A stretch of 64,000 bases of DNA from Streptomyces sp. GESEQ-4 (lineage in GTDB: Bacteria; Actinomycetota; Actinomycetes; Streptomycetales; Streptomycetaceae), in assembly GCF_017948455.1 (NCBI RefSeq), contig NZ_JAFFSU010000012.1:205741-269740 (forward strand), written 5' to 3'. The notes under the pieces are model-generated. The model ran no database searches. It was not told the origin of the DNA and saw nothing but the letters and a program-made list of their open reading frames with translations. The position numbers and the translations under genes were made by a program. Below, one piece after another: positions 10,355 to 19,156 of the stretch; the stretch's first letter is position 1, and every line of letters begins with the position of its first letter.

Positions 10355-11239
10355 TCAGCCCTTGTTGGCGCCGAGCGTGAGGCCGCTGACGAACTGCCGC
10401 TGGAGCACGAAGTACACGATCAGCGTCGGGATCGCGGTGAGCAGGGCGCCGGCGGCGACCAGGTTGGGGTCGGTGAAGTACGCCCCGGTGAGGTTGTTCA
10501 GCGCCGAGGTGATCGGCATGTTCTCGCCGGTGGAGATCAGGACGAGGGCCCAGAAGAAGTCGTTGTAGATCCAGATGGACAGCAGTGTGGCCAGGGCGGC
10601 CATCGCCGGGCGGCACAGCGGCAGCACGATCTGCCAGTACATGCGCCACACCGAGGCGCCGTCGACCAGCGCGGCCTCGGTCAGCTCGTGCGGCAGCGAG
10701 CGCATGTAGTTGCTGAGCACGAAGGCGCAGAAGCCGGACTGGAACGCGACATGGATGAGGACCAGGCCGAGCGCGGAGTCGTACAGCTTGCCGGACATGG
10801 TGATGCCGGGCAGGTCGATCAGCAGGTACAGCCGGTACAGCGGGGTGATGATGACCTGCTGCGGGAGCAGGTTGCCGGCCGTGAAGACGAGCAGCAGCGC
10901 GATGTTGAGGCGGAAGTCGAAGCGGCTGACGTAGAAGGCGACCATCGACGACAGGAACAGCGTCAACAGCACCGCCGGAACGGCGATGATCATCGTGTTG
11001 ACGAAGTAGTGGCTCATGTCCGACTGCGTGAACGCGTTGGTGAAGTTGTCGAAGTTCAGCGTGTCCGGCCAGGACACGTATCCCTTCTCACTGGTCTCCG
11101 CGTAGGGCCGCATGGCCGAGTACAGCGCCCACGCCAGCGGTGCGAGCCAGGCCAGGGAGGCGCCCGCGAGGAAGAGGTGCAGCAGGATCCGGGCGGGGCG
11201 GACGGGCGTACGGGGCTTGGTCGCGACGGTGGTGCTCAT
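10355..11239 (-). CDS. Sugar ABC permease (MalG-like), galactoside operon
   Basis: A 294-residue inner-membrane permease of the CUT1 carbohydrate uptake type. Six membrane spans start at LLHLFLAGASLAWLAPLAWA near residue 19. The EAA loop is LTEAALVDGASVWRMYWQIV. ATG 11239 overlaps the upstream permease stop (ATGA). It partners the next gene and the lipoprotein at 12210. No ATPase gene accompanies them, so a shared MsiK-type ATPase encoded elsewhere is inferred. Confidence 0.9.
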   Translation of the reverse strand: MSTTVATKPRTPVRPARILLHLFLAGASLAWLAPLAWALYSAMRPYAETSEKGYVSWPDTLNFDNFTNAFTQSDMSHYFVNTMIIAVPAVLLTLFLSSMVAFYVSRFDFRLNIALLLVFTAGNLLPQQVIITPLYRLYLLIDLPGITMSGKLYDSALGLVLIHVAFQSGFCAFVLSNYMRSLPHELTEAALVDGASVWRMYWQIVLPLCRPAMAALATLLSIWIYNDFFWALVLISTGENMPITSALNNLTGAYFTDPNLVAAGALLTAIPTLIVYFVLQRQFVSGLTLGANKG

Positions 11240-12213
11240 GCGCGCCGCTCCTTCCGGAAGGTGGCCACCAGGTACGGAATGATCACGACGAGGGAGATCA
11301 GCAGCAGGACGACCGCGATCGCGGAGCCGTATCCGATGCGGCTGGACTCGCCGATGATGTTGTTGGTGACCAGGATCGAGAGCAGCTCGGTGCCCTCGGC
11401 GCCCTTGTTGAAGACGAAGACCAGGTCGAAGGCGCGCAGGGCCTCGATGATGGTGACGACGAGGACGACCGTGTTGGTGGGGCGCAGGGTGGGGAAGATG
11501 ACGTTCTTGAACGTCTGCCACTCGTTGGCGCCGTCCAGTGCGGACGCCTCCCGCAGGGAGGGGTCGACGCCCTTCAGGCCGGCCAGGTAGAGGATCATCA
11601 TGTAGCCGGTGTGGCGCCAGGACGCGGCGATGAGGATGGCCCACAGGTTGAGGTCCGGGTCGCCGATCCAGTCGATGTACTTGCCCGGCTCGTTGGCCCC
11701 GATGATGCTGTTGATCAGGCCGGTGTCGGGGTTGTAGATCAGCTGCCAGACGAAGCCGATCACGGCCATCGACAGGACGACGGGCAGGAAGAACGCCGTC
11801 TGGTAGACGCGGCTGAAGCGGATCTTCTTGTCCAGCTGCACGGCCAGGAACAGGCCGAGCGGCGTGGGGATCGCGATCAGCACGACGAACCAGATGACGT
11901 TGTGCTGGACGGCGGGCCAGAACTGCGGGTTCTGCTCGAACAGTTCCTTGAAGTTCTGCAGCCCGACCCACTGGATCGAGTCGAAGCCGATGCCGTCCCA
12001 GGTGGTGAAGGCCAGCGCGATCGAGGCGAACGCGGTGACCCAGACGAGGGCGATGTGCAGGATCGTCGGCAGACCCGCCATGAAACCGAGGGTGATCCGG
12101 TCACGGCGGGTGAGCAGACGGCGGTGGCCGTTCGAGGCCTTGGGCGCGGGGGCAACGCCCGGAGGCGGCACGGCGGCCGCCTCCGGGATCTCCTTGGTGG
12201 TCTCGGTTGTCAT
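11236..12213 (-). CDS. Sugar ABC permease (MalF-like), galactoside operon
   Basis: A 325-residue inner-membrane permease with a hydrophilic cytoplasmic N-terminus of about 38 residues and six spans. The EAA loop is LREASALDGANEWQTFKNVI. It overlaps the binding-protein gene upstream and the MalG-like gene downstream by four bases each, so the three transporter genes look translationally coupled. Confidence 0.9.
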   Translation of the reverse strand: MTTETTKEIPEAAAVPPPGVAPAPKASNGHRRLLTRRDRITLGFMAGLPTILHIALVWVTAFASIALAFTTWDGIGFDSIQWVGLQNFKELFEQNPQFWPAVQHNVIWFVVLIAIPTPLGLFLAVQLDKKIRFSRVYQTAFFLPVVLSMAVIGFVWQLIYNPDTGLINSIIGANEPGKYIDWIGDPDLNLWAILIAASWRHTGYMMILYLAGLKGVDPSLREASALDGANEWQTFKNVIFPTLRPTNTVVLVVTIIEALRAFDLVFVFNKGAEGTELLSILVTNNIIGESSRIGYGSAIAVVLLLISLVVIIPYLVATFRKERRA

Positions 12214-13523
12214 GACTGGGCGAAGATCGTCTTCTTCTGGCGCTCGATCGAGGACAGCAGGCTGTCGACGCCCTTGGGGTCACGGATGAACTTCTGCAGC
12301 GCGGGCTGCATCACGGTCGAGGTGAAGTCCGGGCGGCTGTCGCGGTCCATGAACTGCGTCAGGGACTTGGCGCCGGAGATCATGTCGTACGCCTTCTTCT
12401 GGATGGCGGTGTACGACGACGTGTCGGCCTTGCTGGAGGCGTGGACCACGCTCGGGTCGGACTTGAGGTAGATGTCCTCGGCGTCCGGGGTGCCCAGGTA
12501 CTCGAGCAGCTTGACGGCCTCGGCCTTGTTCTTCGGGCTCTTGCTCATCATGAAGCCGTCGGTCGGCGCCTCGACGGTGTCCTGCCCGTGCGCCGGGTCG
12601 ATCTCCGGGAAGGCGAAGAAGTCGAGGTCGTCGAGGGCGGCCTTGTCGGTGAACTGCTGCGCCACGAAGGTGCCCAGGATGTACATGCCGGCCTTCTTGG
12701 AGGCCAGGGTCTGGGCGGCGTCCTGCCAGGTGCGGCCGACGGCGCCCTCCTGGTGGTAGGGGAGGATCTCGGCCCACAGGTCGAAGACCTTGCGCACCTT
12801 GGCGTCGGTCCAGGACGCCTTGCCCGCCATCAGCTCGACATGGAAGTCGTAGCCGTTCTGGCGGAAGTTGATCTGGTCGAAGGTGCCGAGCGCGGGCCAG
12901 GCGTCCTTGTCGCCGAAGGCCATCGGGACCAGCTTGTCCTTCTGCATCTGCTTGCACAGCGCCACGAAGTCGTCCCAGGTGGTGGGGACTTCGTAGCCGT
13001 ACTGCGCGAAGACGCTCTTCCGGTAGAAGACCGCCCAGGGGTACGTGTACAGCGGCACGAAGTAGTACTTGCCGTCCTCACCCTTGCTGAGCTTCTTCAT
13101 CGCCTCGGGGAAGTTGGCCCCGATGGTCTGCCACACGTCGTCGATCGGGGTGGCGAGGCCCTTGGCCGCGAAGAACTGCATCCGGTACCCGGCGAACCAG
13201 GTGAACACGTCGTCCGGCGTGCCCTGGAGGTAGGAGTTGATCTGCTCCTGGAAGGTGTTGGAGTCCTTGGTGTTCACGTCGACCGTGATGCCGGACTTCT
13301 TCTTGTAGGCCGCGTAGATGTCGGCGAACGCCTTCTTCGGCACCGGGTCCGACGCCTTCGAGCCCAACGAGACCGACTTCGGATCGGCGGCCGTACCGCT
13401 GCCGCCGCACGCGCTGAGCAGGGGTATGCCGGCACCGAGCACGGCCGCGCCGCCTATGCCGCGCAGCAGGGTGCGGCGGGTGGGCGCGGGGAGGCTGAGG
13501 CCCGAGGGGGAGAGATCGTGCAT
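12210..13523 (-). CDS. Sugar-binding lipoprotein of the galactoside importer, Tat-type signal
   Basis: A 437-residue extracellular solute-binding protein of SBP family 1. The N-terminus carries TRRTLLRG, a twin-arginine-like motif, followed by a hydrophobic core and lipobox LLSAC, so Tat export and lipid anchoring are likely. ATG 13523 has ggag six bases upstream; a more distal ATG at 13553 lacks a ribosome site. First gene of the operon ending in GH36 and GH42 enzymes, so an alpha/beta-galactoside is the inferred ligand. No regulator gene is adjacent. Confidence 0.88.
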   Translation of the reverse strand: MHDLSPSGLSLPAPTRRTLLRGIGGAAVLGAGIPLLSACGGSGTAADPKSVSLGSKASDPVPKKAFADIYAAYKKKSGITVDVNTKDSNTFQEQINSYLQGTPDDVFTWFAGYRMQFFAAKGLATPIDDVWQTIGANFPEAMKKLSKGEDGKYYFVPLYTYPWAVFYRKSVFAQYGYEVPTTWDDFVALCKQMQKDKLVPMAFGDKDAWPALGTFDQINFRQNGYDFHVELMAGKASWTDAKVRKVFDLWAEILPYHQEGAVGRTWQDAAQTLASKKAGMYILGTFVAQQFTDKAALDDLDFFAFPEIDPAHGQDTVEAPTDGFMMSKSPKNKAEAVKLLEYLGTPDAEDIYLKSDPSVVHASSKADTSSYTAIQKKAYDMISGAKSLTQFMDRDSRPDFTSTVMQPALQKFIRDPKGVDSLLSSIERQKKTIFAQS

Positions 13524-13598
13524 GAACGGCTCCAGGGGTGAGGGTTCGACCATGAGCGAGCCGCATCGAGTTCCGTCGTAATCACTCAGAAACCAACT

Positions 13599-13650
13599 TG
13601 ACCGAACATGGGTGGCGTAATAACAGCCGTATGTCCGGTCATGCGTCAAG
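13599..13650 (-). promoter_or_regulatory. Promoter and dyad operator of the galactoside operon
   Basis: On the minus strand TTGACG (13650-13645) can serve as a -35 box with an A/T-rich -10 about 17 bases on. Inverted arms tgaccgaacat (13599-13609) and atgtccggtca (13631-13641) match at 10 of 11 positions and lie 32 bp centre to centre, flanking the -10 and start-point region. That spacing places both half-sites on one DNA face. Confidence 0.55.
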
Positions 13651-13711
13651 GGTTTGCGGCCCCAGTTGTCGAAACGTAATCGACATCACCGGGCGCCTCT
13701 CAGAGCACACA

Positions 13712-13751
13712 AAGGGGGCGTACGGCCGCCGGTGCGGCTGTACGCCCCCTT
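13712..13751. terminator. Terminator after the chitinase gene
   Basis: A perfect 12-bp outer stem (13712-13723 with 13740-13751) encloses a further gccgc-cggt-gcggc stem. It lies 25 bases past the chitinase stop on the minus strand and ends in ctttgtg on that strand. Confidence 0.85.
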
Positions 13752-13775
13752 GGAGACGTTGGAGACGGCCCTGAC

Positions 13776-15239
13776 CTACTGGTACGCGGCGAACGCCTTC
13801 GAGAACGCGTGCTCGTCCTGGACGATCGAGCTGCACGTCGCGTCGGCGGCGGGCTTGGCGCCGCCCGGGCACTGCTTGTCGCGGGTCGCGGACCACATCG
13901 ACAGCCAGCCGAGGCCCTTGGACTTGGCGAAGTTCACCAGCTGGGTGGCGTCCTCGACCTTGAAGATCTCGGTCACGACGTCGTTGACGCCGATCATCGG
14001 GGTGACGGCGACCGTCTTCCAGGCCGCGCTGTCGGAGAGCCCGAGGACGCTCTTGACCTGGGCCTGGGTGGCGGTGGCGGCCTGCTCGGCGTAGGTGCCC
14101 ATGTCGTCGCTGTACGCCGGCCCGTAGTCCATCGCCATGATGTTGACCGTGGTGATGTCAACGCCGTTCTGCTTGGCGTCGGACAGGAGGTCGACGCCCG
14201 GCTGGGTCAGGCCCTCGGGCATGACCGGGAGGGTGTAAGAGACGTCCAGGTCGGGGTGGGCCTGCTGGAGCTTGGCGATGGCCTGGGCGCGACGCGTGTT
14301 CGCCGCCTTGTCCGGCAGCGCGCCGCCCTCCACGTCGAAGTCGACCTTGGTGAGCTTGTACGCGTCCACGACCTTGCCGTACGCCGCCGCCAGCGCGTCC
14401 GCCGACGAGCAGGTCGTGGCCAGCTCGGAGCCCGCCGCACCGCCGAAGGAGACCCGCACGTCGCCGCCCTTGGCCCGCAGGTCGCCGATCTGCGCGGCCA
14501 CCGCGTCGCTCGCCAGGTCGCTCACGCCGCCCCACTTGGGGGTGCAGCCGCCGCCGTCGGTGATGAAGGCGAGGTTGTAGTCCTTCACGCCGGTGGCCTC
14601 GGCGGTGCCGACCAGGTCGAAGGCCGGGTAGAGGGAGGTGTCCACGTACGGGGCGAAACCGGAGCCGGCGGTGGTGCCGTTGCCGGTGCTCTCCGACGGG
14701 GACGCGGAGGGTGAGGCGGTGGCGGTCTCGGTGGGCTTGGCTGTCGGGGTCGGAGCCTGCGTGGGGGTGGAGGTCTGCGTCGGGCGTCCGCTCGGCTCGG
14801 GCGTGGCGCCCTCGTCGGCGGAGCACTTCGCGCCGTCCACCAGGCAGCCGGTCGGGGCGCCGGTGCCGTTGACGACGAAGCCGACGGTGACGGACTCGCC
14901 GGCCGCGAGGCCGTCCTTGTCCCAGGACGGCGGCTTCACGGTGACGCGCCGACCGCTCACGCTCGACTCGGCGTTCCAGAGGGAGCTGAGCTTGCTGCCG
15001 GACGGCAGGTCGAACTCCAGCGCCCAGTCGCTCTTCGCCTCACCGCTGTTGTTCGTGACGACGTACTGCGCGGTGTAGCCCGTCGACCAGTCACTGGTCT
15101 TGGTGTAGGCAGCGCCGACGCCGGCCGCCTGCGCGGTCCCGGTGAACAGGATCGCGCCACCGCCGGCCACGGCCGCCGCGACCAGGCCGCCGATCACCTT
15201 GTTCCTGCCACTGATCCTGCGCCGGTGCGTGCTGCTCAT
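13776..15239 (-). CDS. Secreted GH18 chitinase with N-terminal CBM2
   Basis: A 487-residue secreted chitinase. Residues 1-38 form a signal peptide (TGTAQA cleavage). A family 2 carbohydrate-binding module spans about 39-140 with the conserved VVTNNSGEAKSDWALEF core and a cysteine pair. A Thr/Pro-rich linker (about 145-192) leads into a GH18 barrel. The catalytic motif is VDFDVEGG with Glu304 as proton donor. ATG 15239 begins the signal. The arrangement is that of small Streptomyces chitinases without a C-terminal chitin-binding domain. A DasR-like operator lies about 140 bp upstream, so N-acetylglucosamine control is likely. Confidence 0.92.
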   Translation of the reverse strand: MSSTHRRRISGRNKVIGGLVAAAVAGGGAILFTGTAQAAGVGAAYTKTSDWSTGYTAQYVVTNNSGEAKSDWALEFDLPSGSKLSSLWNAESSVSGRRVTVKPPSWDKDGLAAGESVTVGFVVNGTGAPTGCLVDGAKCSADEGATPEPSGRPTQTSTPTQAPTPTAKPTETATASPSASPSESTGNGTTAGSGFAPYVDTSLYPAFDLVGTAEATGVKDYNLAFITDGGGCTPKWGGVSDLASDAVAAQIGDLRAKGGDVRVSFGGAAGSELATTCSSADALAAAYGKVVDAYKLTKVDFDVEGGALPDKAANTRRAQAIAKLQQAHPDLDVSYTLPVMPEGLTQPGVDLLSDAKQNGVDITTVNIMAMDYGPAYSDDMGTYAEQAATATQAQVKSVLGLSDSAAWKTVAVTPMIGVNDVVTEIFKVEDATQLVNFAKSKGLGWLSMWSATRDKQCPGGAKPAADATCSSIVQDEHAFSKAFAAYQ

Positions 15240-15375
15240 GCGCGTGCCTGCCTTCGCTGTTCAAGGGGGGTGGGGGTGCGGCAGCACGCTAGCGATCCGG
15301 AATCGGGCAAAGCGCCTGATCCGGACGGGGGTTGGGGATCTTAGGGCTCGCTTAAGGAGGGGATCGGGGACGGTT

Positions 15376-15391
15376 AAAGGTCAAGACCAAT
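15376..15391 (-). promoter_or_regulatory. DasR-like (dre) site upstream of the chitinase gene
   Basis: The minus strand reads ATTGGTCTTGACCTTT, which matches the DasR responsive element ACTGGTCTAGACCACT at 12 of 16 positions including TGGTCT and GACC. TTGACC inside it could also be a -35 box. DasR is the GlcNAc-responsive GntR repressor of chitin genes. Confidence 0.6.
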
Positions 15392-15410
15392 CCGGCCCCC
15401 TGGGGGCCGG
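15392..15410. terminator. GC hairpin after the sensor kinase gene
   Basis: The palindrome ccggccccctgggggccgg, 13 bases beyond the kinase stop on the minus strand, abuts the DasR-like site. It probably terminates the two-component operon. Confidence 0.6.
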
Positions 15411-15422
15411 GCCGACGAACGT

Positions 15423-16817
15423 TCACTTCACGGAAGCCGACCGCCTCCGCCGCCGTACCGTCCTCCCTCGATGCCCCCTGCGCTCCGGTGCCCGCCCGTC
15501 CAGCTGGATCCAGATCCGCACCTCCGTGCCGCCGAGCACCGAGGAGCCGATGCGCACGTCGCCGCCCGTCGACTCGGCGAGGCGCCGCACGATGTCCAGT
15601 CCGAGGCCGGTCGAGCCGGCGCTCCCCGAGCCGCGCCCGCGGGCCATCGCGGCCTCGGGGTCGATGATGCCGGGCCCCGCGTCGGAGACGAGCACGATCA
15701 CCGCGTCCTCGCCGTTGTGCACGTCGACCGCGAACGCCGTGCCCTCGAGGGTGTGCCGGAAGACATTGCCGAGCAGGGCGTCCAGCGCGGCCGCCAGATC
15801 CGCCCGGGCCACGGGTATCCGCACCGGCCGGTCGACCCCGGCCACCCGCACCTTGCGCCCTTCGTCCTCGGCGAGCGCCGACCAGAACCCCATCCGCTCC
15901 CGCACCACCTCGGCCGCGTCGCACCCGGCCCCGGCACCGGGCGCCGCCGTCTGCGGCTTGGCCTCCCGCGCCGTCTGGATGATGGTGTCGACCTCCCGCT
16001 CCAACTGCGCGACGGCGGCCCGCGTCTGCTCGGCGGCGGGCCCGTCCCCGAGCGAGGCGGCGTTGAGCCGAAGCACGGTCAGCGGGGTGCGCAGCCGGTG
16101 CGACAGATCGGCCGCCAACTCCCGCTCATTGGCCAGCAGTTGTACGACCTGATCGGCCATGGAGTTGAACGCGACCGCCGCCAGTCGCAGTTCGGTCGGC
16201 CCCTCCTCCGGCACCCGGGAGCCCAGCTTCCCCTCCCCCAGTTCATGCGCACCCTCGACCAGCCGCTGCGCCGGCTGCACCATCCGTACGCCCAGCCGGT
16301 CGGCGACCGCGACCGAGCCGACGATGAGCGCGACGCCCACCGCGGCCAGTACGGCCCACGCCGTGTCGACGCCGTTCGTCACCTCGGACTCGGGGACGTA
16401 CACCTCGACCACGGCGATCTCGCCGGAGCTCAGCGCGACCGGCTGCAGCAGCGTGGACCCGCCGGGCACCTCGGTGGTGGAGGCCCGGCCCAGCTTCCGC
16501 ACGGTCGCGATGTCCTCGTCGGCGGCGCGCTGCTTGCCCAGGCCGACGGCGGCGGCACCGTCGGAGGCCGGTATGTGCACGGCCATCCCGGCATCCGAGC
16601 CCGCGGAGGCGACGACGCGCTCGAGCTGGTCACGGTCGGTGGTGATGGACAGCGCCGGGGCGACGGCCGCGGCCTCCCGCTCGGCGTTGGAGAACGCGCG
16701 GTCCCGGGCCATCTCCTTGATGACGAGGCCCAGCGGCACCGCGAAGGCGACCACGACCATGGCGGTGACCGCCAGCGAGACCTTGACCAGCGCCCACCTC
16801 ATGGCTCCACCGCCCAC
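15423..16817 (-). CDS. Two-component sensor histidine kinase
   Basis: A 464-residue membrane histidine kinase. Two membrane spans (about 11-33 and 152-172) bracket an extracytoplasmic sensor region of about 115 residues. A HAMP linker, the HisKA box LSHRLRTPL with phosphorylated His240, and a HATPase domain (DAGPGI and STGLGLDIVRR) follow. The C-terminus ends in an Arg-rich tail. The GTG start at 16817 has ggtggag seven bases upstream; ATG 16802 five codons later is an alternative, both lying in a 20-bp tandem duplication. It is co-transcribed with the response regulator upstream. The signal sensed is unknown. Confidence 0.9.
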   Translation of the reverse strand: MGGGAMRWALVKVSLAVTAMVVVAFAVPLGLVIKEMARDRAFSNAEREAAAVAPALSITTDRDQLERVVASAGSDAGMAVHIPASDGAAAVGLGKQRAADEDIATVRKLGRASTTEVPGGSTLLQPVALSSGEIAVVEVYVPESEVTNGVDTAWAVLAAVGVALIVGSVAVADRLGVRMVQPAQRLVEGAHELGEGKLGSRVPEEGPTELRLAAVAFNSMADQVVQLLANERELAADLSHRLRTPLTVLRLNAASLGDGPAAEQTRAAVAQLEREVDTIIQTAREAKPQTAAPGAGAGCDAAEVVRERMGFWSALAEDEGRKVRVAGVDRPVRIPVARADLAAALDALLGNVFRHTLEGTAFAVDVHNGEDAVIVLVSDAGPGIIDPEAAMARGRGSGSAGSTGLGLDIVRRLAESTGGDVRIGSSVLGGTEVRIWIQLDGRAPERRGHRGRTVRRRRRSASVK

Positions 16818-16831
16818 CTCATGGCTCCACC
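16792..16831. repeat. 20-bp perfect tandem duplication at the regulator/kinase junction
   Basis: gcccacctcatggctccacc occurs twice without spacer (16792-16811, 16812-16831). It covers the regulator stop, the kinase ribosome site and two possible kinase starts, so each copy carries its own ribosome site and start region. Confidence 0.9.
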
Positions 16832-17517
16832 CCTGGTGGCTCCAGCTTCACGCCGACCCCGCGCAGGGTGTGCAGATAACGCGGTCGCGCCGCCGTCTCC
16901 CCCAGCTTCCGGCGCAGCCACGACAGATGGACGTCGATGGTCTGGTCGTCGCCGTACGACTGCTGCCACACCTCGGCGAGCAGCTCCTTGCGCGGCACGA
17001 CGACACCGGGCCGCCCGGCCAGGAAGGCGAGCAGGTCGAACTCGCGCCGGGTCAGGTCGAGGCGTACGCCGTCCAGCTCGGCCTGGCGGCGCAGTGGATC
17101 CACGGTCAGCCCGCCGACGCGGATCACGGTGTCCGGGGGCGCCTCCCCCGCCGCGGCACGGGACCGCCGTAGCACCGCGGCCATCCGGGCGGAGAGATGG
17201 TCGACCGAGAACGGCTTGGTCAGGTAGTCGTCCGCGCCCGCGTTCAGCAGCCGGACGATCTCCGTCTCGTCGTCCCGCGCGGTGGCGATGATCACCGGGA
17301 CATCGGTGATGCCGCGCAGCATCTTCAGCGCCTCGGACCCGTCCAGATCGGGCAGACCGAGGTCGAGAATGACCACGTCGAAACGGAAATGGGCGACCTC
17401 GCGCAGCGCCTCGAGCGCGGTGCCGACGCTGCGCACGGTGTGCGCGGCATCGGTCAGATGCCGGATGAGGGCCGAGCGCACGAACTGGTCGTCCTCGACC
17501 ACGAGCACACTTGCCAT
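16819..17517 (-). CDS. OmpR-family response regulator
   Basis: A 232-residue DNA-binding response regulator. The receiver domain has the acidic pair VVEDD near residues 7-10, phosphoacceptor Asp52 in ILDLGLPDLDG and Lys101 in TKPF. The C-terminal winged helix shows LTRREFDLLAFLAG and the recognition region TIDVHLSWLRRKLG. ATG 17517 begins at the receiver domain. The kinase gene follows with one base between stop and GTG start, so the pair is cognate. Its regulon cannot be inferred. Confidence 0.93.
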   Translation of the reverse strand: MASVLVVEDDQFVRSALIRHLTDAAHTVRSVGTALEALREVAHFRFDVVILDLGLPDLDGSEALKMLRGITDVPVIIATARDDETEIVRLLNAGADDYLTKPFSVDHLSARMAAVLRRSRAAAGEAPPDTVIRVGGLTVDPLRRQAELDGVRLDLTRREFDLLAFLAGRPGVVVPRKELLAEVWQQSYGDDQTIDVHLSWLRRKLGETAARPRYLHTLRGVGVKLEPPGVEP

Positions 17518-17627
17518 GCGCCGCACCGTACGCCATGCGATGGACACCGGTCCGGCGCCTGTGGATAACTCCAGGCGGTGCGCATCCGGGCGACACCGGT
17601 GGGACGCGTGAGGCAGTATGGCGCGCG

Positions 17628-18140
17628 ATGCGCAGAGGTCTCATACACGTACTCGCGTGGACGCTCGCCACGGGCGCGGCGGTCACGCTGTCGTGGTGGG
17701 GTGTCCACACGGTGATGGCGGGCACGGCCTACGACCCGCCGCGCGCCCTCCCCATCACGTCCGGCGACGCGACCACGCAGGAGTCGAAGCCGCTGGCATC
17801 CTCTACGGCACGGACGCGGACTCCGTCGAGCGAGCCGCCGTCGACGCCGACGCCGACGCCGCGTGGGACGCCCTCGACGACACCGACGCGGGAGCCCAGC
17901 CCCTCTCCCACCGCCTCCGGCCGGGTCAAGAGCTACGACACCGAGGGTGGGCGGGCGGTCTTCGACCTGGGTGAGAGTTCCGCGACGCTGGTGTCGGCTT
18001 CGCCGGCCGCGGGGTGGTCGATGCAGGTGTGGAAGACGGAGACGTGGATTCGGGTGGAGTTCGCGCAGGGGGCGGATCGGGTGTCGGTGTTCTGTACTTG
18101 GCACGACAGTGCGCCTCGGGTGGACATCGGGACGTATTAG
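17628..18140 (+). CDS. Membrane-anchored secreted protein, unknown function
   Basis: A 170-residue protein not recognised by family. An N-terminal hydrophobic segment (about 6-28) could be a signal anchor. A Ser/Thr/Pro-rich linker (about 45-100) leads to a small C-terminal domain of about 65 residues rich in Trp and beta-strand residues (WSMQVWKTETWIRVEFAQG). It is divergent from the two-component system, so it may be a target or accessory of it. ATG 17628 was chosen for its position before the hydrophobic segment. Confidence 0.7.
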   Translation: MRRGLIHVLAWTLATGAAVTLSWWGVHTVMAGTAYDPPRALPITSGDATTQESKPLASSTARTRTPSSEPPSTPTPTPRGTPSTTPTREPSPSPTASGRVKSYDTEGGRAVFDLGESSATLVSASPAAGWSMQVWKTETWIRVEFAQGADRVSVFCTWHDSAPRVDIGTY

Positions 18141-18173
18141 CTCCGCGGTGGGTCGTGTGTCGTCTGCGGGTGC

Positions 18174-18216
18174 GTTGTGGCTGGTCGCGCAGTTCCCCGC
18201 GCCCCTGACGGGGCGC
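18174..18216 (+). repeat. Interspersed intergenic repeat, copy 2
   Basis: The sequence gttgtggctggtcgcgcag continues into gcgcccc-tgac-ggggcgc (18199-18216). It shares over 30 positions with copy 1. It lies between two convergent genes, 34 bases after the plus-strand stop, and can act as a terminator. Confidence 0.75.
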
Positions 18217-18232
18217 TATTGCACCGGCGTTT

Positions 18233-19102
18233 TCAGCGGAAGACCGATGGTGGTGGGGCCGGGGACGCTACCGCCGCCTCGTCCGTCACCGGTGTGGCTC
18301 CGCCGGTGAAGTCGGTCAGGGGCTTGCCGTGTTCGACTCTGCCTGGATGGGGGTCGGAGGCGGCTCGGCGGGTCAGTTCGGGGATCGGGAGGGGGTGGTC
18401 GGAGGCTACGAGGATTGCGTTGCCGAACCGTTTTCCCCGCAGCACGGTCGGGTCGGCCACGAGTGCCAGCTCCGCGAAACGGGCGGACGCGGTGGCGATC
18501 TGGCCCCGGAGGTGGGTCAGCGGCGGGCCGTCCGCGAGGTTGGCGGCGTACCAGCCACCCGGCCTGAGCGCTCTGCGTACCTCGTCGAGGAACTCCGTCG
18601 AGGTGAGGTGGGCGGGCGTGCGGGCCCCGCTGTACACGTCGGCCACGATCAGGTCGGCCCACCCGTCGGGCACCTTGGCCAGCCCCTCCCGCGCGTCCAC
18701 GGACCGCACCCGGATACGCGTCCCCGGCTCCAACGGCAGCTGCCTGCGCACCAGTTGTACGAGGGTGGCGTCCCGTTCGACTACCTGCTGGGTCGACCGG
18801 GGGCGGGTGGCCGCGACATAGCGGGCCAGCGTCAGCGCCCCACCGCCGAGATGCACGACGTGAACGGGGCTGCCGGGTGGGGCGACGAGATCGACGACGT
18901 GGCCGAGCCGCCGCTGGTACTCGAAGGAGAGATGGGCGGGGTCGTCCAGGTCCACATACGACTGCGGCGCCCCGTCGATGAGCAACGTCCAGCCCCGGCT
19001 GCGATCCCGATCCGGTATGAGCTCGGCCAGCCCCCCGTCCACAGCCTCGACGACAGCCGCGTCACCCACACCCCGCCGCCGCGAGTTCCTGGACTTTCCC
19101 AT
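18233..19102 (-). CDS. Spermidine synthase-like SAM-dependent protein
   Basis: A 289-residue cytoplasmic protein of the spermidine synthase/methyltransferase fold. The SAM-binding glycine loop is VHLGGGALTLARY, the acidic end of strand 2 is VVERD, and VRSVDAREGL and LIVADVYSG give later motifs. Streptomycetes have many such non-canonical polyamine-synthase-like proteins, some without aminopropyl transferase activity. ATG 19102 begins the conserved basic N-terminus MGKSRNSRRR. The proline-rich last 25 residues look disordered. Confidence 0.78.
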   Translation of the reverse strand: MGKSRNSRRRGVGDAAVVEAVDGGLAELIPDRDRSRGWTLLIDGAPQSYVDLDDPAHLSFEYQRRLGHVVDLVAPPGSPVHVVHLGGGALTLARYVAATRPRSTQQVVERDATLVQLVRRQLPLEPGTRIRVRSVDAREGLAKVPDGWADLIVADVYSGARTPAHLTSTEFLDEVRRALRPGGWYAANLADGPPLTHLRGQIATASARFAELALVADPTVLRGKRFGNAILVASDHPLPIPELTRRAASDPHPGRVEHGKPLTDFTGGATPVTDEAAVASPAPPPSVFR

Positions 19103-19156
19103 TGCCCCATTATCGAGGCACCCGCCCCCGCCCGCCCCAGCTGCGGGCACCGCACG

